Origin: Deltaproteobacteria bacterium
GTDB lineage: Bacteria > Bdellovibrionota > Bdellovibrionia > Bdellovibrionales > Bdellovibrionaceae
DNA length: 56,261 bases
Reading direction: 5' to 3'
Assembly: GCA_013286585.1 (NCBI GenBank)
Contig: JABDFK010000008.1
Coordinates: forward strand, 1 to 56,261
In this document: positions 1-9,170 of the stretch, in pieces
Layout: every line of letters starts with the position of its first letter
Position numbering within the stretch: position 1 is the stretch's first letter
Made by a program: the position numbers and the translations under genes
The notes under the pieces: generated by a model
Databases searched by the model: none
What the model saw: only the letters and a program-made list of their open reading frames with translations
Told to the model about the DNA's origin: nothing

Positions 1-1
1 C

Positions 2-424
2 GAAACTGCCGTCGGTTGTGATCGCCTGTTCTTGGCTTTTCTCTGTGATGCCTATCGCGAAGAGGTCACTGTGGATGACAAAGGACAAGAGGACGTGCGC
101 GTGGTGCTGGGTCTGCATCCGGAGATTGCGCCGATTAAAATCGCCGTGATGCCACTGTCGAAAAAAGAGGATCTCACGAACCTGGCTGAAAAGGTTCATT
201 TACAGCTCAGTGAGGACTATCAAGCGCTCTATGACGAAAGTGGCTCTATCGGAAAACGTTATCGTCGTCAGGACGAGATCGGCACGCCTTATTGCACCAC
301 GGTGGATTTTGATTCACTGGTTGATCAGTGTGTGACCGTTCGTCATCGCGACACCATGAAACAAGACCGCGTTAAAATTTCTGAATTGAACGCTTATGTC
401 CTCAAGGGAATGAAGGAGTTCTAA
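2..424 (+). CDS. glyS: Glycine--tRNA ligase, C-terminal part (5' end outside window)
   Basis: This is the end of a dimeric (alpha2) class II glycyl-tRNA synthetase, which charges tRNA-Gly with glycine. The open frame runs off the left edge. The first codons read [25 protein letters not shown], which is the class II motif 3 region (conserved GxDR arginine). The rest is the anticodon-binding domain, recognisable from [15 protein letters not shown] near its start and [16 protein letters not shown] in the middle. An internal TTG at 32 is not a real start, because the frame stays open upstream through motif 3. The stop codon overlaps the ATG of the following gene by one base (TAATG), so the two are probably translationally coupled. 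Family assignment is firm; only about 140 residues are visible. Confidence 0.93.
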   Translation, partial: ETAVGCDRLFLAFLCDAYREEVTVDDKGQEDVRVVLGLHPEIAPIKIAVMPLSKKEDLTNLAEKVHLQLSEDYQALYDESGSIGKRYRRQDEIGTPYCTTVDFDSLVDQCVTVRHRDTMKQDRVKISELNAYVLKGMKEF

Positions 425-3087
425 TGCAGACTCAATCAAAATCGGCTGTTGTTCCTGCCAAGTCCGTTTATTTTTTTGCGGCTGGTGATACCGATGGTAA
501 CGCTGGCATGAAGAATATTTTGGGTGGCAAGGGTGCCAACTTGGCAGAGATGACCTCTCTGGGAATTCCGGTGCCTCCGGGCTTCACCATTTCCACCGAA
601 GTTTGCACTCACTACTACGAGCAGGGTGGAAAACTTCCTGACTGGACGATTAAGCCCGTGCAGGACGCGATGAAAAAGGTCGAAGCATTGATTGGCAAAA
701 AATTCGGTGATGTCAAAAATCCGCTGCTGGTTTCCGTGCGTTCAGGAGCTCGGGCCTCTATGCCGGGGATGATGGACACGATTTTAAATTTAGGTTTGAA
801 CGACCAAACCGTGGAGGGCCTAGCAGCAGCCTCTGGCAATCCGCGATTTGCTTGGGACTCTTATCGCCGGTTTATTCAAATGTACTCGGACGTGGTCATG
901 GGAATGAATTCCAGTTTGCTAGAGGTCACCTTGGAAGACCTAAAAGCCGAAAAAGGAATTCATAACGACACTGATCTGACGGTGGATGACCTCAAACTAT
1001 TGGTGAAGAAATTTAAAGAACTCGTGAAGAACGGCACGGGCGCCATGTTTCCGTCGGAACCTTGGGAACAACTTTGGGGAGCGATCTCTGCGGTTTTCCG
1101 CTCGTGGAACACTCCGCGAGCCATCACTTATCGCGAATTGCACAGCATCCCAGCATCGTGGGGCACCGCTGTGAGTGTGCAGTCGATGGTCTTCGGGAAT
1201 ATGGGTGATGACTCTGCAACGGGTGTCGCGTTCACACGCGATCCCAACACGGGCGAGAAGAAATTTTTCGGAGAGTTCCTGGTCAATGCTCAGGGTGAAG
1301 ATGTGGTCGCTGGAATTCGCACTCCGTTGACGATTGCAAAAATGGCAGAGCTCATGCCTGATGCCTATAAAAAACTGACGGACATCTACAAAACTTTAGA
1401 AAAACATTATCGCGATATGCAGGACATCGAGTTCACCGTCGAGCGCAATAAGCTCTGGATGTTGCAAACTCGCAATGGCAAACGCACAGCGAAGGCCGCA
1501 TTGGCCATTGCCTGTGATATGATCGACGAAAAAATGATCAGCGAAGATGAGGCCATCTTGCGAATCGAACCGCACAGTCTGGATCAGTTGCTGCACCCGA
1601 CGTTGGATCCAAAGGCCGCACGAACCGTCTTGGCCAAAGGCTTGCCGGCAAGTCCCGGCGCTGTTTGTGGCCAGATAGTTTTCACTCCGGAAGATGCCGT
1701 GGCTTGGAAAGAGCAAGGTAAAAAAACAATTCTTGTTAGAATAGAAACTTCTCCGGAAGACATCGCCGGTATGATTGCGTCGCAAGGAATTCTCACCACT
1801 CGAGGAGGCATGACTTCTCATGCGGCCGTGGTGGCTCGGGGAATGGGAAAGTGCTGTGTGGCTGGATGTGGCGATATCGAAGTGGACACCCACTTGCTCA
1901 CATTGACTGCGAAAGGTTACGTGTTGAAAGAGGGTGACGTCATTACTCTGGATGGCAGCACGGGCGAGGTTTTCATGGGCGAAGTCAAAACGTTGTCTCC
2001 AGAACTGTCTTCGGTTTTTGAGCGGGTGATGAAGATCGCGGACACTAAACGCAGGATGGGAGTTCGCACCAATGCGGACACACCCAGGGATGCAAAAACA
2101 GCCCGCCAGTTTGGTGCCGAAGGAATTGGACTTTGTCGAACAGAGCATATGTTCTTCGGCGCCGATCGAATTGATGCTGTCCGCGAGATGATCATCGCAG
2201 ACAATGTCCACGATCGCGAAAAGGCTTTGGCTAAATTACTTCCCATGCAGCGCGAAGATTTTAAAGCCATCTTTGAAATTATGAAAGGTTACCCCGTAAC
2301 TATTCGGCTGTTGGATCCACCTTTGCACGAATTCGTGCCTCATGGCGAAGCTGATATTCAGGAATTCGCTAAGCGAGTGAAAATGGATCCCAATTCTGTC
2401 CGTGCCAAGGTCAACGGTTTGCACGAATTCAATCCGATGCTGGGTCATCGCGGTTGCCGCCTGGCGATCACTTATCCAGAAATCTATCGCATGCAGGTGC
2501 GTGCCATCGCCGAAGCCGCTTGTTTGCAAGTCAAGGCGGGCGATCAGTTGACCCCGGAAATTATGATCCCTCTGGTGGGTGTTGAGCGCGAACTAGAAAT
2601 TTTGCGTAAACTCACTGTGAATGAAGTCGAAAAGGTGATGAAGGAACAGGGAGTGAAGTTTGATTACTTGGTGGGAACCATGATCGAGCTTCCGCGCGCA
2701 GCCATCACGGCTGATCACATCGCCGATCACGCGGATTTCTTCAGCTTCGGAACCAACGATCTGACTCAAACGACACTAGGTCTTTCGCGCGATGATGCCG
2801 GAAGATTTTTGGGCAGTTATGTCTCTCAAGGAATTTTTGCCAAAGATCCTTTTGTCAGCATTGATCAAGAAGGTGTCGGGCAATTGGTAAAAACCGGAGT
2901 TAATCTAGGCCGCAAAACCAAGCCCAACTTGAAAACCGGAGTGTGCGGAGAGCACGGCGGGGATCCTGACAGCATCGAATTTTTCGAGTCCGCGGGTTTG
3001 GATTACGTGAGTTGCTCGCCGTTCCGCGTGCCGATTGCCAGATTAGCGGCAGCTCGGGCCTCGCTGAAGGCTCGGCAGCTGCACTGA
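424..3087 (+). CDS. ppdK: Pyruvate, phosphate dikinase
   Basis: This enzyme reversibly converts pyruvate, ATP and phosphate into phosphoenolpyruvate, AMP and pyrophosphate. At 887 residues it has the usual length. The N-terminal ATP-grasp domain shows LGGKGANLAEM, GIPVPPGFTI and RSGARASMPGMMDT. The swivelling phosphohistidine domain has GGMTSHAAVVARG with the catalytic His at residue 466. The C-terminal PEP/pyruvate-binding barrel has GTNDLTQ and the catalytic Cys841 in TGVCGEHGG. All key residues are present, so the enzyme should be active. The start overlaps the glyS stop by one base. No clear terminator follows; a toxin-antitoxin pair begins about 80 bp downstream. Confidence 0.97.
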   Translation: MQTQSKSAVVPAKSVYFFAAGDTDGNAGMKNILGGKGANLAEMTSLGIPVPPGFTISTEVCTHYYEQGGKLPDWTIKPVQDAMKKVEALIGKKFGDVKNPLLVSVRSGARASMPGMMDTILNLGLNDQTVEGLAAASGNPRFAWDSYRRFIQMYSDVVMGMNSSLLEVTLEDLKAEKGIHNDTDLTVDDLKLLVKKFKELVKNGTGAMFPSEPWEQLWGAISAVFRSWNTPRAITYRELHSIPASWGTAVSVQSMVFGNMGDDSATGVAFTRDPNTGEKKFFGEFLVNAQGEDVVAGIRTPLTIAKMAELMPDAYKKLTDIYKTLEKHYRDMQDIEFTVERNKLWMLQTRNGKRTAKAALAIACDMIDEKMISEDEAILRIEPHSLDQLLHPTLDPKAARTVLAKGLPASPGAVCGQIVFTPEDAVAWKEQGKKTILVRIETSPEDIAGMIASQGILTTRGGMTSHAAVVARGMGKCCVAGCGDIEVDTHLLTLTAKGYVLKEGDVITLDGSTGEVFMGEVKTLSPELSSVFERVMKIADTKRRMGVRTNADTPRDAKTARQFGAEGIGLCRTEHMFFGADRIDAVREMIIADNVHDREKALAKLLPMQREDFKAIFEIMKGYPVTIRLLDPPLHEFVPHGEADIQEFAKRVKMDPNSVRAKVNGLHEFNPMLGHRGCRLAITYPEIYRMQVRAIAEAACLQVKAGDQLTPEIMIPLVGVERELEILRKLTVNEVEKVMKEQGVKFDYLVGTMIELPRAAITADHIADHADFFSFGTNDLTQTTLGLSRDDAGRFLGSYVSQGIFAKDPFVSIDQEGVGQLVKTGVNLGRKTKPNLKTGVCGEHGGDPDSIEFFESAGLDYVSCSPFRVPIARLAAARASLKARQLH

Positions 3088-3140
3088 TTACTGTAACAAA
3101 TTTATGTACTTAGCGGATATTTGAGGCGCAACCTTGTTTT

Positions 3141-3158
3141 TCCATGGTTTTTCATGGA
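3141..3158. promoter_or_regulatory. Palindrome upstream of toxin-antitoxin pair, likely operator
   Basis: A perfect 6-bp inverted repeat, TCCATG-GTTTTT-CATGGA, lies 10 bp before the chosen antitoxin start. Antitoxins of RelB type usually repress their own operon by binding such palindromes, so an operator role is inferred from position and symmetry only. If translation began at the upstream ATG at 3154, the repeat would overlap the coding sequence. Confidence 0.4.
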
Positions 3159-3168
3159 TAATAAAGGC

Positions 3169-3384
3169 ATGTCTAAACATGCCACTCTTTCTACAAGTAT
3201 TGATCTTGAGCTCAAAGAAGCATTGACTGCTTTTTGCAAAAAGCAAGGTCTCAAAATTCAAAGTGTCGTCGAAAATGCCATTCGCGAACGGCTCGAGGAC
3301 GAAATTGATCTTGCCAGCTACCAAGAGCGTAAAAATGAAGAGGAAGTCTCTCTATCATTGGTACTCAAGAAACTGAAAAAATGA
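3169..3384 (+). CDS. Antitoxin of RelE/ParE-type toxin-antitoxin pair
   Basis: A protein of 71 residues if translation starts at MSKHATLSTS; an ATG five codons upstream (3154) is also possible. The N-terminal half reads like a ribbon-helix-helix DNA-binding segment: a short strand (ATLSTSIDLEL) followed by helices with KEALTAFCKKQGLKIQSVVENAIRERL. The C-terminal half is acidic and helical (LEDEIDLASYQERKNEEE), as expected for the part that wraps the toxin. The stop overlaps the toxin ATG as ATGA, the usual translationally coupled order of antitoxin first. A palindrome just upstream could be its operator. Function is inferred from this arrangement and weak family resemblance. The exact antitoxin family cannot be named from the sequence alone. 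Confidence 0.75.
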   Translation: MSKHATLSTSIDLELKEALTAFCKKQGLKIQSVVENAIRERLEDEIDLASYQERKNEEEVSLSLVLKKLKK

Positions 3385-3653
3385 GCCAAAAGCCTTACGA
3401 AGTTGTTTTCAAGAAAAGTGCCGTCAAAGAGCTGCAGGCTTTGCCTCAGAAGATTCAACAGAAAATATTAGATGCGGTTCAGCTTCTGTCTTTGAACCCC
3501 TACACCGAGTTGCTGCAAATCAAGAAAATGAAGGGTGCAGAGTCTCTGTACAGGGTTCGCATTCAGGATTATCGAATGATCTACTTGATCGAAAACAAGA
3601 TCATCAAAGTCACTATCATTAAAATTGGCCACCGTGGGGAAGTCTACGAGTGA
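3381..3653 (+). CDS. RelE/ParE-family toxin
   Basis: A 90-residue protein of the RelE/ParE superfamily. It starts with the strand and helices typical of the fold (YEVVFKKSAVKELQALPQKIQQKI), has the middle segment KKMKGAESLYRVRIQDYRMIYLIE and ends with IIKIGHRGEVYE, the common C-terminal signature. Members that cut mRNA in the ribosome (RelE) and members that poison gyrase (ParE) share this fold. The Arg- and Tyr-rich C-terminal half (RVRIQDYRMIY, HRGEVYE) fits an RNA-cutting RelE type better, but this is not proven. The gene overlaps the antitoxin by 4 bp. The pair sits alone between ppdK and smc, which suggests lateral insertion. Confidence 0.85.
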   Translation: MSQKPYEVVFKKSAVKELQALPQKIQQKILDAVQLLSLNPYTELLQIKKMKGAESLYRVRIQDYRMIYLIENKIIKVTIIKIGHRGEVYE

Positions 3654-3843
3654 AGCTAACCGTAAACCTGCTGAATGACTCAGCGCAAATTCGAATTTGA
3701 AAATACCCTAATTGACATAGGACCTGGGTCTGGCGACAGTTACAAGGTTGGTCATGGATGATCCTCATATGCGTGCTTTAAGCGGGACGGATTTCGCGGA
3801 GCGAAGTCGGTTCTGATGGGCATTTAATGCGGAGGGTCCTCCT

Positions 3844-6800
3844 TTGAGAATTAAGAAGATTGAACTCATTGGTTTCAAATCATTCAAAGATCGCACAGTC
3901 ATTCAATTTGATGCCGGAATCACCGGAATCGTCGGGCCCAACGGCTGTGGAAAATCGAACATCGTCGATGCCCTAGTTTGGGTCATGGGCGAAATGTCGG
4001 CGAAGGATCTGCGCGGCAGTTCAATGATGGACGTGGTGTTCGCTGGCGCCGAAGGCTATGCGCCCGCCGGGATGGCTGAAGTTTCCCTGACCTTGGAAAA
4101 TGATGGCGGATCTTTTCCTGCTAAATATATCAAACACACCGAAATCATGGTTACGCGTCGCCTGCATCGCAATGGTGAGTCCGAATACTTCGTCAATAAA
4201 GAGCAAGCTCGTCTGAAAGACGTGCAAGAGATCTTTATGGACACCGGTGCAGGGGCGAAAGGTTTCTCGATCATTCAGCAGGGTATGATCGGTAAAATCA
4301 TCACTGCCAAGCCTGAAGACCGACGCATGCTGATCGAGGAAGCGGCCGGAATCACTAAATTCAAAATGCGCAAACGCGAATCGCAGCGCAAGCTTTTGGC
4401 CACAGATCAAAACTTGGTGCGTCTGCAAGACATCATCGGCGAACTCAAGCGCCAGATCGACAGCTTGCAAAGACAAGCTCAGCGTGCGGAGCGCTACCGC
4501 ACTTTGAAAACCCAAATCGAAGAATTGGATCTGTGGGTTTCGTCAGTGAATTTCAAAGATCTGAAAACCGCGGCCGATGAATGTCAGCGGATTTTTCAAG
4601 AGTGTCAGTCCCAAGAAGTCGAAGGGGATTCCAGCCTGGCTCAATTGCAGGCGGAGTTGGAAACTTTAAAGCTGTCATTGCTTGAGCAAGAGAAATCCGT
4701 TGAATCACTGCAGACGCAATACTTTGAACGCCAAACCCAGGTGCAAAAAAGTGAGATGGAAGTCCAAGAGCTGCGCTTTGAAATCGAGCAAGCTCGCCGC
4801 AATGAACAGATGACAGGCACCTTACTGCAAGAGCAAGAAGCTCGTCGTGAATTGCTGATGCGAGATTTCAATCAATTGCAAGGTCAGGTCGAAAGCCTAA
4901 AAACTGAAAGCGAATCTTTGACCGAGCAATTTCAAACTAAAAACGAAATTTATCAAAACGCACAGTCGCGGGTGCAAGAGGTCGACGACAATTTGACCAC
5001 CGGCCGCCGAGATCTTTTTGCCTTGGGGCAGACCGAATCTTCTGTGGACGCGAAAATTCAAGCGCTGTCTGGCCAATTTCAACAACTGCAAGAGCGTGAG
5101 GCTACCGAACAAGAAGTGTCGGTGGAACTAAGGTTGAAGCAAGCCTCCTTTGAAGAGCGACGCACGAAAACTTTCAACAGCCTAGAGTCCGAGCGCCAAA
5201 TGCAAATGGGCTTGCTCAGCGATGTCGATGTTTTTGAGGCCAATAAAAAAGCGTTGCAAGCACAACAGGCCGAAAAACGCGAAGAAGTCGACACCTTCAA
5301 AGATAAGCTCAATGAAGTCACCGGTCGACTCTACGGATTGGAAAATCTGCAGAATAATTTTGAAGGCTTCGAAGAGGGCGTGAAAAACGTCATGCTTTGG
5401 CAAAAAACCAAGCAAGCGGAAATCACGGCCGACGGATCAGTCAGTTTTTCTCCAGTTTCTGATGTGGTCGAAGTGCCGCCCGAATATGAGGTCGCCATGG
5501 AGGCGGCCTTGGGTTCACGCCTGCAAGTATTGCTGAGCAGCGATGCCAGCGTGGACTCCAGTGCAGCACTGCAAGCCGTGGATCATTTGAAATCCAATCA
5601 TTCTGGAAGATCTAGTTTTTTTTCCAGCGCTAGTTCTTCGGCCGTTCCCTCGGCGCGCTCGCAAGCGCCCGTTGGTGAAGGCGTGCAAGCCATCCTTAAA
5701 GACGTGGTTCGAAGCGATGATAAATTCAAGAGCTCTGTCAGCTATCTGTTGGATGGCGTGGCGGTGGTGGATTCCATTCGCACGGCTTTGAATCTGCGCT
5801 CTCGGTACGAAGGATGGACCTTCGTCACTAATGACGGAGACACCTTAACTGCCGACGGAGTGCTCACCGGTGGTTCCACCGAAGGTGCGGACTCTGGAGT
5901 GCTGAAACGTCGCCGCGAAATCAAAGAGCTGTCGGCATCTAAAGATGAATGGTCAGGAAAACTGGCGTTGGCGCAAGCCTCATTGAAAAAAATCGAAGAG
6001 CGATTGCTCACGGTGACTGAAGACTTTGAAGGCGCACAAAAACGCCGCCAAGAGCAAGAGCTGAAAGTTTCCGAACTGCGCAAAGATCTCGAGCGCGCAG
6101 AAACTGAAGTGGAAAACGCCAAGTACGCGTCCGAACGTCAGCAGCGCGAAGTCCTGAAAGTCTCAGAACAGGTGCAGCAGATGGAAGCTCGCATCGCGGA
6201 ACTGAACCAATCTTTGAGTGAAGCTCGCAGTAAAAAATCAGAGGCCGAAGAGCAAGTAGAAAGTCTGCAGCAAGAGCTGACGTCTTTACGTATGAGCTTC
6301 GATGGCATGCAAAACGAAACTGCAGATCTGCGCGCGCAATCGGCGTCCAAGAGCCAAGAATACGCGGGTGTTCAGCGCCAACTAGAAATGGTGCAAAAAT
6401 CCGTCGAAGAATTGAATGCGCAGCTGTCACGCATGAGTGAAGAGTCGCAAAAGAACGCGACCGTGATGTCTGACTCGCAAATTCGCCTGGAAGAAAAAAA
6501 GATCGAGTTCGAGCGCTCTGCCTTCGAGGTCGAAGATCTAAAAGCCAGATCAGCGCAAGCCAAAAATCAGTACGAGATCCAATCCGCCCAAGTGCGCGAG
6601 CTCGAGGAAAAAACCTTGGAAACTCAACGCCTGCGCAACGAACGCATGCACAAGATGAACGATGCTCAACTGAAGTACGAACAGGCGAAGATGAAAGAGC
6701 AATACCTCATCGACCAAATTCGCGAACGTTACATGCTGAATCTGCCAGAAGTTTATGAAACGCATCTGCTCAGAGAAGGCGATACTTCTTTGGCAGAGCC

Positions 6801-7437
6801 TCAGCTGAAAGAGCTTCGTGATAAATTAAGCAAAATCGGCGAAGTGAACTTATCCGCCATCGAAGAGTACGATGAAACGGCCAAGCGCTATGAATTCCTA
6901 GTGCAGCAGCAGGCCGATTTGAATGAAGCCAAAGAGCAATTGCGCCGAGTGATCGACAAGATCAACCGCATTTGCAGCAAACGTTTCAAAGAGACCTTCG
7001 ATCTCGTCAACGAAAGATTCCAGAAAGTGTTCCCTGTCCTCTTCGGAGGCGGTGAGGCCCGACTGGAATTGATCGAAGACGTGGAAAAAGGCGAAATGGG
7101 AATCGAAATCGTGGCCAAACCTCCGGGCAAAAAAATGCAAAATATCTCTCTGTTATCAGGTGGCGAGAAAGCATTGACCGCGGTGGCCTTGGTGTTCTCG
7201 ATCTTCCTGGTGAAGCCTTCGCCTTATTGCTTGCTGGATGAGGTCGATGCGCCACTCGATGACGCTAACGTTTACCGTTTCAATGACTTGGTCAGAGAAA
7301 TGGCGAAACGTTCACAGATCATCGTCGTGACTCACAATAAGCACACGATGGAAGTGGCCGGTAAATTGTACGGCGTGACCATGCAAGAACGTGGAGTGTC
7401 GACGATGGTTTCTGTGAATCTTCAAGACATCGTTTAG
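3844..7437 (+). CDS. smc: Chromosome segregation protein SMC
   Basis: The condensin ATPase that compacts and segregates chromosomes, normally with ScpA and ScpB (not in this window). At 1197 residues it has the usual length. The N-terminal ATPase half-domain carries FKSFKDRT and the Walker A loop GPNGCGKSN at residues 31-39. Two long coiled-coil arms flank a hinge at roughly residues 515-690. The C-terminal half has the ABC signature LLSGGEKAL and Walker B CLLDEVDAPLDD. The start is TTG: GGAGG lies 8 bases upstream and the protein begins exactly at the conserved MRIKKIELIGFKSF. A short TTCGC-GGA-GCGAA hairpin lies in the leader at 3794-3806. ftsY follows after 5 bases, a common pairing. Confidence 0.97.
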   Translation: MRIKKIELIGFKSFKDRTVIQFDAGITGIVGPNGCGKSNIVDALVWVMGEMSAKDLRGSSMMDVVFAGAEGYAPAGMAEVSLTLENDGGSFPAKYIKHTEIMVTRRLHRNGESEYFVNKEQARLKDVQEIFMDTGAGAKGFSIIQQGMIGKIITAKPEDRRMLIEEAAGITKFKMRKRESQRKLLATDQNLVRLQDIIGELKRQIDSLQRQAQRAERYRTLKTQIEELDLWVSSVNFKDLKTAADECQRIFQECQSQEVEGDSSLAQLQAELETLKLSLLEQEKSVESLQTQYFERQTQVQKSEMEVQELRFEIEQARRNEQMTGTLLQEQEARRELLMRDFNQLQGQVESLKTESESLTEQFQTKNEIYQNAQSRVQEVDDNLTTGRRDLFALGQTESSVDAKIQALSGQFQQLQEREATEQEVSVELRLKQASFEERRTKTFNSLESERQMQMGLLSDVDVFEANKKALQAQQAEKREEVDTFKDKLNEVTGRLYGLENLQNNFEGFEEGVKNVMLWQKTKQAEITADGSVSFSPVSDVVEVPPEYEVAMEAALGSRLQVLLSSDASVDSSAALQAVDHLKSNHSGRSSFFSSASSSAVPSARSQAPVGEGVQAILKDVVRSDDKFKSSVSYLLDGVAVVDSIRTALNLRSRYEGWTFVTNDGDTLTADGVLTGGSTEGADSGVLKRRREIKELSASKDEWSGKLALAQASLKKIEERLLTVTEDFEGAQKRRQEQELKVSELRKDLERAETEVENAKYASERQQREVLKVSEQVQQMEARIAELNQSLSEARSKKSEAEEQVESLQQELTSLRMSFDGMQNETADLRAQSASKSQEYAGVQRQLEMVQKSVEELNAQLSRMSEESQKNATVMSDSQIRLEEKKIEFERSAFEVEDLKARSAQAKNQYEIQSAQVRELEEKTLETQRLRNERMHKMNDAQLKYEQAKMKEQYLIDQIRERYMLNLPEVYETHLLREGDTSLAEPQLKELRDKLSKIGEVNLSAIEEYDETAKRYEFLVQQQADLNEAKEQLRRVIDKINRICSKRFKETFDLVNERFQKVFPVLFGGGEARLELIEDVEKGEMGIEIVAKPPGKKMQNISLLSGGEKALTAVALVFSIFLVKPSPYCLLDEVDAPLDDANVYRFNDLVREMAKRSQIIVVTHNKHTMEVAGKLYGVTMQERGVSTMVSVNLQDIV

Positions 7438-7442
7438 CCACT

Positions 7443-8507
7443 ATGGACAAGGTAGAAGCCCTACTATTTATCTTTGCCGGCTGCTTGACGCTGGCCTTGT
7501 TTTTCATTGTTCGCGCGATGCTGAAATCGAAACCCAGGGACGCAGCGGAAGTAGTAGCGGCACCTGAAAAAACGGATGAGTTCACTTCTTCAAAATCTCT
7601 GAAACAGGCGCTGGCCAAAACCGAAGAAAATCTTTGGGGTCGGCTGCGCCAATCATTTTCCGGTGAAACCGCGCAGAAAAATATCGATGAAGTCGAAGAG
7701 GTTCTTTACACCAGCGATTTGGGGCCGAAGACGGTCGAGCTGCTGATGCGCTCGGTGCAGAGCGAACTTTCGGGCTCTGCCAAGGGAAACATAGAAAACA
7801 TCAAAGGCGTTTTACGCCGAGAATTTTCGCTGATTTTTGAAAAATCTCATGTGCAAGAACCAGGAACAGAGCTTTTTTCTCACCTCAATTTGAAAAGTAC
7901 GCCGGCGGTGTGGTTGGTGGTCGGAGTGAATGGCGCTGGCAAAACGACGACCATTGGAAAACTGGCGGCTCATCTGGCCAAGCAAAACAAAAAAGTATTA
8001 GTAGCGGCCGGTGACACTTTCAGGGCGGCGGCCGGATCGCAATTGAAGGTGTGGACGGATCGGGCGCAGGTAGAGATTTTTTCTCCTCCAGGAGTGACCG
8101 ATCCCAGTGCCGTTGGTTTCGACGCCGTTCAAAAAGCCAAGGCGCAAAATTACGACGTGGTCATTGTCGACACGGCGGGAAGATTGCACACGCAAGCCAA
8201 CTTGATGGAAGAGCTTAAGAAACTGAAGCGAACTTTGGCTAAAGTTATTCCCGAAGCACCGCATGAAACACTGATCGTGTTGGATGCGAATTCTGGGCAA
8301 AATGCACTGGCGCAGGCGCAGGAGTTTCACGCGGCCATCGGCTTGACCGGTGTGGTGCTCACCAAAATGGATGGGACTGCTAAGGGCGGCGTTGCCGTGG
8401 GCCTGGCCAACGAGCTGCAAGTTCCGATTCGACTCATCGGCGTGGGTGAAAAGATCGGCGATCTTCGCGCTTTTTCTACCCGAGAGTTCATTGACTCGAT
8501 TCTATAG
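7443..8507 (+). CDS. ftsY: Signal recognition particle receptor FtsY
   Basis: The GTPase that docks ribosome-SRP complexes at the inner membrane. The protein has 354 residues. It begins with a hydrophobic transmembrane helix (LLFIFAGCLTLALFFIVRAML), then an acidic linker, the helical N domain (LYTSDLGPKTVELL) and the G domain. The G domain shows P-loop GVNGAGKTT at residues 161-169, DTFRAAAGSQL, DTAGRL, the TKMDGTAKGG guanine-specificity loop and the closing GVGEKIGDLRAF. A true N-terminal membrane anchor is present, unlike E. coli FtsY, which has a long acidic A domain instead. It is five bases behind smc, with no Shine-Dalgarno sequence evident, so it is probably translationally coupled. 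Confidence 0.97.
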   Translation: MDKVEALLFIFAGCLTLALFFIVRAMLKSKPRDAAEVVAAPEKTDEFTSSKSLKQALAKTEENLWGRLRQSFSGETAQKNIDEVEEVLYTSDLGPKTVELLMRSVQSELSGSAKGNIENIKGVLRREFSLIFEKSHVQEPGTELFSHLNLKSTPAVWLVVGVNGAGKTTTIGKLAAHLAKQNKKVLVAAGDTFRAAAGSQLKVWTDRAQVEIFSPPGVTDPSAVGFDAVQKAKAQNYDVVIVDTAGRLHTQANLMEELKKLKRTLAKVIPEAPHETLIVLDANSGQNALAQAQEFHAAIGLTGVVLTKMDGTAKGGVAVGLANELQVPIRLIGVGEKIGDLRAFSTREFIDSIL

Positions 8508-8525
8508 TCTGATACTAATTCCTTC

Positions 8526-8993
8526 ATGAGACTTTTCTTCTTAATGAGCGTCCTATTTGCTACCCATGTCTATGCTGTAAATTTGTCTGGCAGTTGGATC
8601 GGGAATGGCGTCTATAGTGAATTCGGAAGTGCGGAGTATGTTGCTCGGGCTCAGGTCAAAATTGTTGTTACCCAGACGAAAAATGAACTTGAGACTTGTG
8701 ACTGCTGGAGCTTCGAAAAAGATGGCCAACCCATGCAGCTTTGCTCCTATCATAAGTTTGATCTTCAAGGAGACAAGGTCCTAGTGAAAGGTGCTCAGGT
8801 TGGCACGCAGTCAGCAAATGCACTTAATCTTTCATTCAAAAAACAAACGGAAGAGGTCGCAGCGACAGCTTTAATCAGGCCGGACCAAAAATTAGATTTT
8901 CTCTATTCGCTTTCCGGTCCCGATCGAGCCACTCAAGCATCGGCCCATGGTTTGATTCGAGCTTCGCAAAATTTGGCTTGTCCTCGGCCATGA
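8526..8993 (+). CDS. Small secreted protein of unknown function
   Basis: A protein of 155 residues with a Sec signal peptide (MRLFFLMSVLFATHVYA, predicted cut after VYA). The mature part starts NLSGSWIGNGVYSEFG, a pattern seen in small lipocalin-like or beta-sandwich proteins that open with an LxGxWxG strand. Three cysteines sit close together (ETCDCWSFE, QLCSYH) and a fourth is near the C-terminus (LACPRP), so two disulfides are possible in the periplasm. It lies 18 bp after ftsY and may ride on that transcript. A separate promoter for zapA seems to follow it. I do not recognise the family. Confidence 0.7.
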   Translation: MRLFFLMSVLFATHVYAVNLSGSWIGNGVYSEFGSAEYVARAQVKIVVTQTKNELETCDCWSFEKDGQPMQLCSYHKFDLQGDKVLVKGAQVGTQSANALNLSFKKQTEEVAATALIRPDQKLDFLYSLSGPDRATQASAHGLIRASQNLACPRP

Positions 8994-9053
8994 CAGCCTT
9001 GAAATTGCCGCAACCCGCCGAAGCCAACAGCGCTTCCCAGTAGAACTTTTCTC

Positions 9054-9082
9054 TTGCTGGCCCCAGCACTTATCGTTACAAT
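9054..9082 (+). promoter_or_regulatory. Candidate promoter for the zapA-fthC-rny-tyrS run
   Basis: TTGCTG at 9054-9059 and TACAAT at 9077-9082 are separated by 17 bp. The -10 matches the sigma-70 consensus at five of six positions; the -35 keeps only the TTG. It lies about 90 bp upstream of zapA. A 7-bp hairpin (CCTGAAT and ATTCAGG, 9133-9158) lies between it and the gene. Confidence 0.4.
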
Positions 9083-9170
9083 GAACGAGCTAAATGGACT
9101 GTTGTTTTTCAATAGTTATTTTGGGGATTTACCCTGAATCTCTCAAGTAGGAATTCAGGACGAAAGGTGA

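Noticed and set aside
3654..3843. Strong promoter for smc with TTGACA at 3712-3717
   Set aside because: A perfect -35 is present, but no acceptable -10 lies 16-18 bp downstream (GACAGT, ACAGTT), so I do not call it.
8875..9069. 64-residue minus-strand frame overlapping the secreted protein gene
   Set aside because: No ribosome site, no signal, and it covers the zapA promoter region; it is most likely random.
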